The notes under the pieces were generated by a model. It was not told where the DNA came from, ran no database searches, and saw only the letters and a program-made list of their open reading frames with translations. From Clostridiales bacterium (GTDB taxonomy: Bacteria > Bacillota > Clostridia > Christensenellales > Aristaeellaceae), in assembly GCA_019419995.1 (NCBI GenBank), contig JAHZHZ010000005.1:79945-143944 (forward strand): a DNA stretch of 64,000 nt, given 5' to 3'. Below, piece by piece: positions 26,877-35,255 of the stretch (its first letter is position 1; each line of letters starts with the position of its first letter). The position numbers and the translations under genes were made by a program.

Positions 26877-27923
26877 GTGAGAAAAGTTCGATTTGGCGTC
26901 ATTGGTGCGGGCGGCATTGCAGACCGGCGTACCATTCCGGGCATGCTCAAGTGCGATCGGGCGGAATTGGTTTCCGTGATGGAGGTCGATGCGGCGCGGG
27001 CAGAGGAACTGAGGAAGAAATACAATGCAAAGCGCGCATATACAAGTGAAGCGGAGCTGGTGGCCGATCCGGAAATTGACGCGGTATACATTGCCTCTCC
27101 GGTGCACCTGCACGCTAAGCAGGCGATGCTGGCGGCGGATCATAAGAAGCATATTTTATTGGAAAAGCCCATCGCCATGACTTGCGAGGAAGCCGCAAAA
27201 GTGCTGGACTATTGTGATGAGAAGGGCGTGCGAGTAGCTGCAGGTTTTATGATGCGCTTCGGCGCCTGCATCAATGCCATGAAGAGGGAGTATGAGGCGG
27301 GAAAAATTGGGGATCTGGTGTCTGTTTACGCCCAGTTCACTTGCTGGTATCCGGATATGCCGGGCAACTGGCGTCAGAAGAAGTCCACCGGGGGTGGTGG
27401 TTCGCTGACCGATATGGGCGTACATATGATTGACCTGATTCACTATGTCACCGGTTCAAAGACGAAGCAGGTGGCGGCTTTTAACGATACGCTGACCTTT
27501 AACTACGAGGTGGAGGATTCCTCAAATGTCCTTCTGCGCCTGGAAAATGGAGCGCTGTGTACCGTTCAGACCAATTTCAACATTCCGGATCAGGTAGCCA
27601 AGTGGCGCTTTGAAATGTTTGGAACTCGCGGCCGTCTGGTGGGCGATGATGTGGTAGGGCAGGTGGATGCCGGTAAGGTGGACGCAGTCTATGTAGATCA
27701 TGTGGGTGGTTATGATGCCCAGCAGGACGGAGATACAAAGGCAGAAACTCATGTGATCAGCGGTGGTTATGGCGATTTGTATCAGCGGGAAATTGAATCC
27801 TTCTGCGATTCTCTGATCAACGGCACGCCGTTCCGCGGTGATGCGAGAGATGCGCTGCTGGTACAGAAAGTGCTTCAGGCAGCTTATCGTTCCAATGATG
27901 AGCAGATAGTGGTTGCACTGTAG
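26877..27923 (+). CDS. Gfo/Idh/MocA family oxidoreductase
   Basis: A 348-residue NAD(P)-dependent dehydrogenase starting at GTG (26877) after GTGGAGG. The N-terminal Rossmann fold is FGVIGAGGIADRRTIPGM, followed by DAVYIASPVHLHAKQAMLAADH, and the catalytic EKPIAM. The C-terminal sheet has GGGSLTDMGVHMIDLIHYVTG. Family members oxidise or reduce sugar and inositol C-OH groups. It is the last gene before a terminator at 28081. Paired with the MDR dehydrogenase that starts the operon, it suggests two redox steps on the imported substrate. Confidence 0.9.
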   Translation: MRKVRFGVIGAGGIADRRTIPGMLKCDRAELVSVMEVDAARAEELRKKYNAKRAYTSEAELVADPEIDAVYIASPVHLHAKQAMLAADHKKHILLEKPIAMTCEEAAKVLDYCDEKGVRVAAGFMMRFGACINAMKREYEAGKIGDLVSVYAQFTCWYPDMPGNWRQKKSTGGGGSLTDMGVHMIDLIHYVTGSKTKQVAAFNDTLTFNYEVEDSSNVLLRLENGALCTVQTNFNIPDQVAKWRFEMFGTRGRLVGDDVVGQVDAGKVDAVYVDHVGGYDAQQDGDTKAETHVISGGYGDLYQREIESFCDSLINGTPFRGDARDALLVQKVLQAAYRSNDEQIVVAL

Positions 27924-28080
27924 CTTTTTAAGGAAACTGTTTGGCAGGGTGAGGAATAGTTAAGTCAAGAGCATGCGCAAGGCTTAATTGTATTTTTCAG
28001 CTCTGAATGGCTCCTGTTGTATGTCCGCAGTGGTAACGCATTTATTTGGAATGGGAAAAAGCGATTTATTGTGCATGTTG

Positions 28081-28113
28081 AAGGCCGGTTGCTGATCACA
28101 GCAGCCGGCCTTT
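28081..28113. terminator. Bidirectional terminator between convergent operons
   Basis: A 14-bp stem AAGGCCGGTTGCTG (28081-28094) / 28099-28112 with an ATCA loop and one G-T pair, followed by an AT-rich run. It closes the plus-strand operon ending at 27923 and the minus-strand NagB-like gene ending at 28175. The rest of the 250-bp gap shows no gene. Confidence 0.8.
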
Positions 28114-28174
28114 CATATATAATAATTTCAGCTTTTCTTTTCATTCGGACCTTTTGGAGAAAAAGTACCCGGAA

Positions 28175-29125
28175 TCAATTGGTATCTGCGCATAATGGGC
28201 CCGCCAATTCCTCCAAGAAGAACAGTTTTCCGGGCATGGTGGGGATGAAGCTGGACGTAACAGCCTTGGTAGGTCCATAGCGCAGGGTCATCCAGAAGGA
28301 CATGCCTTGCCACTGCATGCCCCGGGAGAGTACGCCGTCCGCGCCGCCGATGGCGTAATCGGAGTTGAAAATAATCCAGGGACCAATGGTGTTGGCAAAG
28401 CAGGGAATCAACGGCCAACTGGACCGGAAGGAGGTGATGGCGTTTTGCTCAATGGTAAAGGGATGTAACCGGGCGCCGATGCGATAGGGCTGGGCCATCC
28501 ATTCCTCTACAGTGGCGTATTCCGAGGCAAAATGCGGCTCCCAGAAGGCAATGTGGCACATGCGGCCGATACCGTAGACCATCACTTGCTTGGCGCCTTC
28601 AGCCTTCAGCTTGCGAATTTTATCAGGATAGGTGGGCAAGTTATCCTTAGTGGCAAAATTGCGCTGGTCTTCGGGCACGGTCAATTCTCCTAGCGGGCCA
28701 TAGAAAGCCTCAGTCATGGCATTCTGGAAGGCAGCGGGATCAGAGGCAGCCAGCGTATTTCCCTCAGCATCTGCCCACTCGTCCATATTAAAGCCATAGA
28801 CGTGTTTGCAATCCACATTCCATTCTTTCAGGAAATATACGGCCCATTTGTACATGCCCATGGGCCCTACGGGAAGAATTAAAATCAGCTTTCTACCTTC
28901 CTGCTTGGCCTTTTGAATTTGCAAGGCGATTTCATGGCCCATACATACATTAAATTCTTCCTGTTCGGTGCACTTCACGGGTCTGAAGTTGTCGTTCCAG
29001 AACTCCTGACGGTCGCAAACAGTTTCTGGGGGATTGGAAACGCAGGCTTTGATTTTCTCAATATCCCAGCCTTGGGGTAGAATTTCCTCAAAATAAGAGC
29101 CCTTCAAAGTGTTGGTCATGTCCAT
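28175..29125 (-). CDS. Divergent glucosamine-6-phosphate deaminase-like protein
   Basis: A 316-residue member of the NagB/RpiA/SOL superfamily, longer than true NagB. It keeps LILPVGPMGMYKWAV in place of the phosphate loop, HVYGFNMDEWAD in place of TFNLDEYVG, and GIGRMCHIAFWEP in place of GIGRNGHIGFNEP. The catalytic His and Glu are kept, but the Asn/Asp before them is Met and the following Gly is Cys. So it may deaminate or isomerise a different amino-sugar phosphate. The frame opens at 29236, but the ATG at 29123-29125 follows AAGGAGGAATTCACA and is preferred. It is transcribed alone from the promoter at 29305-29333. Confidence 0.82.
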   Translation of the reverse strand: MDMTNTLKGSYFEEILPQGWDIEKIKACVSNPPETVCDRQEFWNDNFRPVKCTEQEEFNVCMGHEIALQIQKAKQEGRKLILILPVGPMGMYKWAVYFLKEWNVDCKHVYGFNMDEWADAEGNTLAASDPAAFQNAMTEAFYGPLGELTVPEDQRNFATKDNLPTYPDKIRKLKAEGAKQVMVYGIGRMCHIAFWEPHFASEYATVEEWMAQPYRIGARLHPFTIEQNAITSFRSSWPLIPCFANTIGPWIIFNSDYAIGGADGVLSRGMQWQGMSFWMTLRYGPTKAVTSSFIPTMPGKLFFLEELAGPLCADTN

Positions 29126-29304
29126 TGTGAATTCCTCCTTGCGGTTATAATAAGCATACTCAATGCTCAAGCCGTCATGGTTACAATGTGAACGCAGACT
29201 GAATTGTGAACTACATTCTCTAACATTGTTCGTCAAATTTTGGGAAATTTGCTGTAGAAAATAGGGGAAATATACAGCCGCATTCGTACAATATCTTTAA
29301 AACT

Positions 29305-29333
29305 ATTATAACACTTCTGCACATTTAATTCAA
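29305..29333 (-). promoter_or_regulatory. Promoter of the NagB-like gene
   Basis: On the minus strand TTGAAT (29328-29333), 17-bp spacer, perfect TATAAT (29305-29310). The leader to the ATG at 29125 would be about 170 nt. The 29126-29617 gap otherwise contains AT-rich DNA and the hairpin at 29444-29480. Confidence 0.7.
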
Positions 29334-29443
29334 GAGCGGACGTATATTTTTATGCTAATAACGATTGCAAAAACTGATTTTATTTTCAGGTTTTAAAAGA
29401 TTCATTTGTTTCAACGCGGCATTAGAAATGCCCCCTAAAGTAA

Positions 29444-29480
29444 GTTCAAGCCCGGTCTGCAAGAACAGCCGGACTTGAAC
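29444..29480 (-). terminator. Probable terminator after the E2 gene
   Basis: GTTCAAGCCCGG (29444-29455) pairs with 29469-29480 (CCGGACTTGAAC) with one mismatch and a 13-nt loop. It lies about 140 bp after the E2 stop on the minus strand. Only a broken T run follows (ACTTACTTTA), so strength is uncertain. Confidence 0.5.
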
Positions 29481-29617
29481 GCTGAATTCATCAGGATATA
29501 TAAATAATAGGAAACAAATTCTATTTTCCATGTGTTTCCGGGATGAATTTCCCGCCCCTTGGAAAAAGGAGTGCGCTTTATGGGATAATCGCCCATAAAC
29601 GCTGCGATGATGGAAAA

Positions 29618-31138
29618 TTATAACAGTAGGGCTGGGTTTTCCAACAACTTTTTGATGTAGCCGAGGAACTGTGCGGCAGGCGCGCCATCCACAATGCGGT
29701 GGTCATAGGTCAATGAAAGCCACATCATGGGGCGCACGGCAATGCTGTCATCCTCCAAAACCACGGCCTTTTTCTTTAGTTGTCCAACGGCCAGAATACC
29801 AGCTTCGGGGGCATTGATGATGGCGGTGAAGCTGTCCACGCCGAACATGCCCAGGTTGGTCACAGTGAAGCTGCCGCCAGTGAGATCGTCAGGACTGAGC
29901 CCTCCCTCCTTTGCGCGTTTGCCCAGATCCTTGGCGATCCCGGAGAGTTGGGTCAGACTGAGCGTATCGGCATTTCGAATCACGGGAACCAGCAGCCCCG
30001 TATCCGTAGCCACAGCCATGCCGATATGGATAGCGCTCTTTTGAAGGATTCCGGCTTCGGTCAGGCTGGAATTCATGAATGGGAACTCTCTCAGGGCCAT
30101 GGATACGCAGCGAATGACCAGATCGTTGTAGCTGATCTTGACGCCGAGCGCTTTGAGCTGTTCGCGAATGTGTACAGCCTCTGTCATATCCACTTCCATG
30201 CGGTGGTTAGCTTGCGCCAGATCATGCAGACTGTTGTGCATGCGCTCGGCGATGATCTTGCGCATGCCGCTGAGTGGGATGATGGTGTCGCATGGATTTT
30301 CCAAGGCGGGCTTTACCGGCGCCGAGTTTGTAGAAATGGATGCTGCCGGAGTGGTGGGCATTGGTTTGGCATTGAGTACATCGCGCTCAATGATCAGTCC
30401 GTCAGGACCGGAACCCTGCAGCGCGGAGATTTCAATACCTCTGTCTTCAGCGGCCATTCTGGCCCGGGGCGTTGAAAAGATCCTTTGCTGAGAATTGACC
30501 GATTCAGCCGGCGTGGTTGTGTTTCCGCTGAGCAATGCGTTTACATCCACATCGGGATCGCCGATGATGGCAATGGTTTCGGTGATGGGCACCATATCTC
30601 CTTCTTCGTAGAGGAGCTTTAGGACCGTGCCGGTGGCGGTGGAGTCGATTACAATAGAGAGCTTGTCCGTTTCCATTTCGAACAGAGGATCGCCCTCTTT
30701 AATGAAATCACCCTCTTTTACCAGCCACTGGGTAATGATGCCTTCAGTCATTTGCAGACCCTGTTTGGGCATGATGATGCGCTGTACGCCGCTCCAATCC
30801 GTGGAAGGGGAACTTCCGGACACGGTGGAGGAGGAAGGCGCAGAAGGCGCGGCACCGGATACCTCATCTGCATTCTGAAGCAGAGAAGCGAAATCCTCAC
30901 CAGGTTCACCGACGATAGCGATGGTTTCCGCCACAGGCACCATATCGCCTTCCTCATAGAGCAGTTTGAGAATTGTACCGGTAGCGGTGGAATCTATAGT
31001 GATGGAGAGCTTATCCGTTTCCATTTCAAACAGCGGCTGGCCTTCGTTAATGAAATCACCCTCTTGGGCTAACCACTGAGTAATCACGCCTTCGGTCATC
31101 TGCAGGCCCTGCTTGGGCATGATGATTTTCTGTGCCAT
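29618..31138 (-). CDS. Dihydrolipoamide acyltransferase (E2) with two lipoyl domains, AcoC/PdhC-like
   Basis: A 506-residue E2 component. Lipoyl domain 1 covers about 3-78 (lipoyl lysine 43 in METDKLS) and domain 2 about 119-194 (Lys159). The two differ at about a dozen positions, so they arose by a recent internal duplication. A Ser/Thr/Pro linker separates them. The E1/E3-binding domain is about 220-257 (STPRARMAAEDRGI) and the catalytic domain about 280-506, with DHRIVDG at the end. The frame opens at 31222, but the ATG at 31136-31138 follows AGGAGGT and starts the lipoyl fold. It transfers the acyl group made by E1 (31263-33214) to CoA. No E3 (dihydrolipoamide dehydrogenase) gene is in the operon. 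Confidence 0.93.
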   Translation of the reverse strand: MAQKIIMPKQGLQMTEGVITQWLAQEGDFINEGQPLFEMETDKLSITIDSTATGTILKLLYEEGDMVPVAETIAIVGEPGEDFASLLQNADEVSGAAPSAPSSSTVSGSSPSTDWSGVQRIIMPKQGLQMTEGIITQWLVKEGDFIKEGDPLFEMETDKLSIVIDSTATGTVLKLLYEEGDMVPITETIAIIGDPDVDVNALLSGNTTTPAESVNSQQRIFSTPRARMAAEDRGIEISALQGSGPDGLIIERDVLNAKPMPTTPAASISTNSAPVKPALENPCDTIIPLSGMRKIIAERMHNSLHDLAQANHRMEVDMTEAVHIREQLKALGVKISYNDLVIRCVSMALREFPFMNSSLTEAGILQKSAIHIGMAVATDTGLLVPVIRNADTLSLTQLSGIAKDLGKRAKEGGLSPDDLTGGSFTVTNLGMFGVDSFTAIINAPEAGILAVGQLKKKAVVLEDDSIAVRPMMWLSLTYDHRIVDGAPAAQFLGYIKKLLENPALLL

Positions 31139-31222
31139 GGGCAACCTCCTGTGCATGCAAATCGAAATAAGGTGCGCCGGTGAGCGAGATTGCGGTTGCC
31201 CACAGGCACAATAACCTGGCAT

Positions 31223-31244
31223 CCGGGCACCGGCCGGTGCCCGG
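31223..31244 (-). other. Perfect GC-rich palindrome between E1-beta and E2 genes
   Basis: A 22-nt perfect palindrome, each half CCGGGCACCGG, that would form an 11-bp GC-rich stem with essentially no loop unless the centre opens. A smaller CCCAG-CA-CTGGG hairpin lies at 31248-31259. No T run follows on the minus strand. Intercistronic processing, partial termination or a protein site are all possible. Confidence 0.6.
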
Positions 31245-31262
31245 AACCCAGCACTGGGAATA

Positions 31263-32243
31263 TTACTTATAGCAGACGCTCTTTGCAGCGGAAACGATGT
31301 CCTTTACCTGCGGCGTGGCGGCGTTTTCCAAATCTACATTGAAGGGCAGGGGACAGGCCTTGGTACCCAGCCGAACGGGCGCAGCGTCCAGATAGCGGAA
31401 GGCTTCCTCAGTGACCATGGCTGCAACCTCGGCGCCCCAACCGGCGGTCCGGTGAGCCTCATGGACCACCACCAAGCGTCCGGTTTTCTTTACGGATTGA
31501 ATAACTGTATCCTTGTCGAAGGGAACGAGGGTCATTGGATCAATGACCTCAGCGCTGATGCCTTCCCGAGCCAGTTCTTCTGCGGCTTCCAGAGCCCGGC
31601 TCACATACAGCAGATTGGCGACAATGGTCACATCGTTGCCGGCGCGCTTGATGTCAGCCTTGCCGAAGGGCAGCATGAACTCCGGATCATCCGGCACCTC
31701 GCCCTTGCTGGAATAGAGCGCCTTGTGCTCAAAGAACATTACCGGATTGTCGTCGCGGATGGCGGTGCGCAGGAGACCTGCGGCGTCGCGGCCGGTAGAG
31801 GGACAGGCGACCTTCAGGCCAGGAAAGTGCATGAAGATGGTTTCCATGCTCTGGGAGTGCGTGGCGGCGTTGCCGCGGCCGATGCCCTGTTGTCCACGGA
31901 TAACCAGAGGAATCTTGGCGCGGCCTCCGAAGATGTAGCGGGTCTTGGCTACCTGATTGATCAATTGATCCATGGCGACCAGTGAAAAGTCCATATACAT
32001 CAGTTCCACAATGGGGCGCATGCCGGTGCAGGCGGCACCCAAACCAGCGCCTACAAATCCAGCTTCGGAGATGGGCGTATTAAAGGCGCGTTCACGCCCG
32101 AATTCCGCCGTTAAATCCCGGGTACAACCGAATATGGAGCCGATGGTTTCAATGTCTTCGCCCATGATGAATACCTTTTCATCGCGGCGCATTTCAGCGG
32201 CGATGGTATCTCGCACAGCCATTGCGTAAGTTTTGATGCTCAT
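31263..32243 (-). CDS. 2-oxoacid/acetoin dehydrogenase E1 component, beta subunit (AcoB/PdhB-like)
   Basis: A 326-residue transketolase-like E1-beta protein: VFIMGEDIETIGSIFGCTRDL at the N-terminus, PISEAGFVGAGLGAACTGMRPIVELMYMDF, RGQQGIGRGNAATHSQSMETIFMHFPGLKVACPS and a C-terminal VVHEAHRTAGWGAEVAAMV. It pairs with the E1-alpha subunit, whose gene overlaps it by 4 bp. Together they use thiamine diphosphate to cleave a 2-oxoacid or acetoin and pass the acyl group to E2. The neighbourhood (acylating aldehyde dehydrogenase, CoA ligase) fits acetoin cleavage best, by inference. Confidence 0.92.
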   Translation of the reverse strand: MSIKTYAMAVRDTIAAEMRRDEKVFIMGEDIETIGSIFGCTRDLTAEFGRERAFNTPISEAGFVGAGLGAACTGMRPIVELMYMDFSLVAMDQLINQVAKTRYIFGGRAKIPLVIRGQQGIGRGNAATHSQSMETIFMHFPGLKVACPSTGRDAAGLLRTAIRDDNPVMFFEHKALYSSKGEVPDDPEFMLPFGKADIKRAGNDVTIVANLLYVSRALEAAEELAREGISAEVIDPMTLVPFDKDTVIQSVKKTGRLVVVHEAHRTAGWGAEVAAMVTEEAFRYLDAAPVRLGTKACPLPFNVDLENAATPQVKDIVSAAKSVCYK

Positions 32244-33214
32244 ACCTCGTCGCCTCCTTCATAAAATACGTCGTCCAGCACGTGGGCAGGATCGGGATTG
32301 GGACTGTTGAGCGCAAACTGGGTAGCGGCCTCGGTTTCTTCATCGGCAGCCTTCAGCATGGCATCCAATTCATCCTCCGTGTAAATTCCCTCCGCCAACA
32401 GTTTTTCCCGCCAGCGTTTGAGGGGATCTTTTTTCTTCCAGTCTTCAACCTCTTCGCGGGTGCGGTAATTTTGAGGATCGCCTGTCCAGTGTCCCATCCA
32501 TCGATAGGTCTTGCATTCGATCAGGCTCGGTCCCTCTCCAGCCTTGGCGCGGCGCAGGGCGCGTTCAAAGGCGGCGTCAATGGCTTCCACATCGTTGCCG
32601 TCCACCGTTTCTCCGGGCATGTTATATCCCTTGGCGCGATCGGAAATATTTTCCACGGAGGTGGACTGCCACACGGGAACTGAAATGCCGTAGCCGTTGT
32701 TTTCGCAGATGAAGATGATGGGTAGTTTCCATACGGAGGCAAGATTCAGACTTTCGTGAAAGGTTCCCTCATTGGAAGCACCGTCGCCGAAGAAGGAAAC
32801 GGCTACTCGATCCTGCTTTTGCAGCTTTGCGGAGAGCGCGGCGCCTACCGCAATGGGAATTCCACCGCCCACGATGGCATTGGCGCCCAGATTGCCCTGG
32901 GTGAAATCAGCAATATGCATAGAACCGCTGCGCCCCTTGCAGTAACCCGTGGCCTTGCCCATTAGCTCCGCCATGGCCAGATCCAGACGTGCGCCCTTGG
33001 CGATGCAGTGGCCGTGTCCTCTGTGGGTAGAGGTGATGTAGTCTTCGTTAGTCAGCCGGGAGCAGACCGTGGAAGCTACGGCTTCTTCACCGATGTATAG
33101 GTGTACAGAGCCACGCAGCTTATTTTCTTCAAACAGTTTCAGCGCTTTAAATTCAAAGGCACGGATGCGCGCCATGGTCGAATAGATGTGACCGGCGCGT
33201 TCACGATCCATCAT
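32240..33214 (-). CDS. 2-oxoacid/acetoin dehydrogenase E1 component, alpha subunit (AcoA/PdhA-like)
   Basis: A 324-residue E1-alpha protein. The thiamine diphosphate motif runs from FFGDGASNEGTFHESLNLAS to CENNGYG, and MPGETVDGNDVEAI plus GPSLIECKTYRWMGHW follow. The stretch GNLGANAIVGGGIPIAVGAAL recalls acetoin dehydrogenase AcoA proteins as much as PdhA. Two adjacent ATGs exist (33212-33214 and 33209-33211), overlapping the TGA of the upstream SucD-like gene and following GGAGGAAGGAAA. It works with the AcoB-like subunit and E2. Substrate choice between pyruvate, another 2-oxoacid and acetoin is unresolved. Confidence 0.92.
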   Translation of the reverse strand: MMDRERAGHIYSTMARIRAFEFKALKLFEENKLRGSVHLYIGEEAVASTVCSRLTNEDYITSTHRGHGHCIAKGARLDLAMAELMGKATGYCKGRSGSMHIADFTQGNLGANAIVGGGIPIAVGAALSAKLQKQDRVAVSFFGDGASNEGTFHESLNLASVWKLPIIFICENNGYGISVPVWQSTSVENISDRAKGYNMPGETVDGNDVEAIDAAFERALRRAKAGEGPSLIECKTYRWMGHWTGDPQNYRTREEVEDWKKKDPLKRWREKLLAEGIYTEDELDAMLKAADEETEAATQFALNSPNPDPAHVLDDVFYEGGDEV

Positions 33215-34095
33215 AGCTTTCCTTCCTCCTTCAACTTCAGGCAGATATCTACGATGTGCTGGGTGTTCTCCGCAATGTAGACCCCGGCTTCGCTCAGTGC
33301 TTTTTCCTTGCTGGCGGCGCTTCCGGTACCGTCGGCTGAGACGATGGCGCCTGCATGGCCCATTGAACGTCCCTTGGGCGCGTTCTTTCCGGCAATCAGC
33401 GCGATAACGGGCTTGGAAGCGTGCGCTTTCAGATATTCGGCTGCCAGCTCTTCTTCGTTGCCGCCAATTTCTCCAATCATGATGATGGCTTTGGTTTCAG
33501 GGTCGGCATTGAAATCCGGCAGAAGATCCACGAAGGTGGACCCTGGAATCATGTCGCCGCCTACGCCGATACAGGTGGACTGACCGATGCCATGATTGGT
33601 AAGCATGAATACCGTTTCATAGCAGTTGGTGGCGCTGCGGCTCATCACGCCCACGTTTCCGGGAGAAAAGATTCGATGGGCCATAAATCCAGCCTTGCTC
33701 TTGCCGGGAGAAATGATGCCGAAGGAATTGGGGCCGAACAGACGTGCCCCCTTCAATCGTGCCAGGCGATAACAGAGCATCATATCGTGCACAGGCACGT
33801 GTTCGGCGATGGTGAGTATGGTTTTAAGGCCCGCATCCAGGGCTTCCAGGACGGAAGCCTTGGTAAATTTTGCAGGGACAAAGATTACTGAGGCATTGGC
33901 ATCCGTGGCCAACATGGCTTCGCGCACGGTGTTGAATACGGGAACTCCCATGATTACCTGACCGCCCTTGCCGGGGGTGACGCCCGCTACCACCTTAGTG
34001 CCATAGGCCAACATTTGCTCGGTATGGAAGGAACCTTCCCGTCCGGTGATTCCCTGAACGATCAAACGGGTATCTTGATCAATGATGATGCTCAC
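33211..34095 (-). CDS. Succinyl-CoA synthetase-like ligase, alpha subunit
   Basis: A 294-residue SucD homologue. It has the CoA-binding GITGREGSFHTEQMLAYGTKVVAGVTPGKGG, the IVSADGTGSAASKEKAL C-terminal region and the phosphohistidine loop GRSMGHAGAI. SucCD-type enzymes interconvert acyl-CoA plus ADP/Pi with acid plus ATP through this phosphohistidine. The start overlaps the SucC-like gene by 4 bp. In this operon it most likely makes ATP from an acyl-CoA (acetyl-CoA or similar) supplied by the E1-E2 complex and the acylating aldehyde dehydrogenase, rather than serving the TCA cycle. The exact acid is not readable from sequence. Confidence 0.88.
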   Translation of the reverse strand: MSIIIDQDTRLIVQGITGREGSFHTEQMLAYGTKVVAGVTPGKGGQVIMGVPVFNTVREAMLATDANASVIFVPAKFTKASVLEALDAGLKTILTIAEHVPVHDMMLCYRLARLKGARLFGPNSFGIISPGKSKAGFMAHRIFSPGNVGVMSRSATNCYETVFMLTNHGIGQSTCIGVGGDMIPGSTFVDLLPDFNADPETKAIIMIGEIGGNEEELAAEYLKAHASKPVIALIAGKNAPKGRSMGHAGAIVSADGTGSAASKEKALSEAGVYIAENTQHIVDICLKLKEEGKL

Positions 34096-35249
34096 AGGCG
34101 ATCCCTCCTTTCCAGCAAAATGGCCACCGATTCACGAAGTCCCTCCGCCAGAACCACATCCGCATGCATTTGCTGGATGATATCGATGCCGATGTCTCGG
34201 TTGGTACCTTCCATGCGTACCACGATGAATTTACCGTCCAGCGTATGGCGTTCCATGGCCAGCTTTACGCCACCGGCTACTTCGTCACAGCGGGTGATTC
34301 CGCCGAAGATGTTGATCAGCACGGCTTTAACACCCGGTGTGGAAAAGAGGATGCGCATAGCTTCGCAGATACGTTCACTGGTAGCTCCGCCACCCAGATC
34401 CAGCACGGCGCCTACATTCATTCCGTTTTTGCTGATCATGTCAATGCAGCTCATGAGCATCCCGCTGCCGTTGGAACACACGGCAATGGAGCCGCCTTTC
34501 TCAACGGGGATGTATAGGAAATTGTAATCCCGGGCCTCTTTAACCAGAGGCTCCACCGGCAGCTCATCCCTCCAGGCCAGTATGTCCGGCAGGCGATACA
34601 AGGCGCTGTCGTCAATATCCACCTTACCGTCCAGTGCTACGAGGGTATCGTCGTTGGCGATGACCAGCGGGTTGATCTCGCAGAGCATGCAGTCATATTC
34701 CATAAAGCAGCGATACAGCTTTTTCAGCAGCGCGTCCAGTTGCCGGGTATAGGCGATGTCCAGACCGGAGGAGGAGAGCAGATAGCGTGCCATGTAATCC
34801 TGCACACCGATCATGGGATCAACGATGATACGCTTGATCTTTTCTGGATCGGTTTTAGCGGTTTCCTCAATTTCCATGCCGCCATTTGCGGAAAAAATGA
34901 TCAGAGGCTGCTTGCTCAGGCGATCCAGCATGATGGAGAGATACCACTCAGTCTTGTAGGCAGCTCGCTCCACCAGGTAGAGTTTATTGACCGTGAGACC
35001 GCGCAGCTCACTTCCAAGTAACCGCCGGGCGTGTTCCTCGGCCTGCGCATAGTTTTCTGCGAACTGTATGCCGCCTGCCTTGCCCCGGCCACCGATTTGT
35101 ACCTGTGCTTTGACCACCAGGGGATAGGAGACCTTCTCCTTCTCGATGGCGGCTGCCATGGTGGAAACGTCATCCACCACGCAGCCGTGCATTACTGGTA
35201 GTCCGAATTGTTTAAACAGAGTTTGGGCCTGGTATTCCATCAATTTCAT
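34092..35249 (-). CDS. Succinyl-CoA synthetase-like ligase, beta subunit
   Basis: A 385-residue SucC homologue with an ATP-grasp N-terminal domain (YPLVVKAQVQIGGRGKAGGIQF), CEINPLVI metal-binding region, and the C-terminal flavodoxin-like domain with LDLGGGATSERICEAMRI and INIFGGITRCDEVAGG. Partner of the SucD-like protein. It starts 6 bp after the aldehyde dehydrogenase stop with GGGGGT upstream. Related ligases act on malate, sulfoacetate or other small acids, so 'succinyl' is a family name only here. Confidence 0.88.
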   Translation of the reverse strand: MKLMEYQAQTLFKQFGLPVMHGCVVDDVSTMAAAIEKEKVSYPLVVKAQVQIGGRGKAGGIQFAENYAQAEEHARRLLGSELRGLTVNKLYLVERAAYKTEWYLSIMLDRLSKQPLIIFSANGGMEIEETAKTDPEKIKRIIVDPMIGVQDYMARYLLSSSGLDIAYTRQLDALLKKLYRCFMEYDCMLCEINPLVIANDDTLVALDGKVDIDDSALYRLPDILAWRDELPVEPLVKEARDYNFLYIPVEKGGSIAVCSNGSGMLMSCIDMISKNGMNVGAVLDLGGGATSERICEAMRILFSTPGVKAVLINIFGGITRCDEVAGGVKLAMERHTLDGKFIVVRMEGTNRDIGIDIIQQMHADVVLAEGLRESVAILLERRDRL

Positions 35250-35255
35250 TTTCGC

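Noticed and set aside
26049..27152. Long minus-strand open frame of 367 codons over M20 and Gfo/Idh/MocA genes
   Set aside because: It spans the end of one real gene and the start of another on the opposite strand, and its product is rich in His/Pro/Arg shadow composition.
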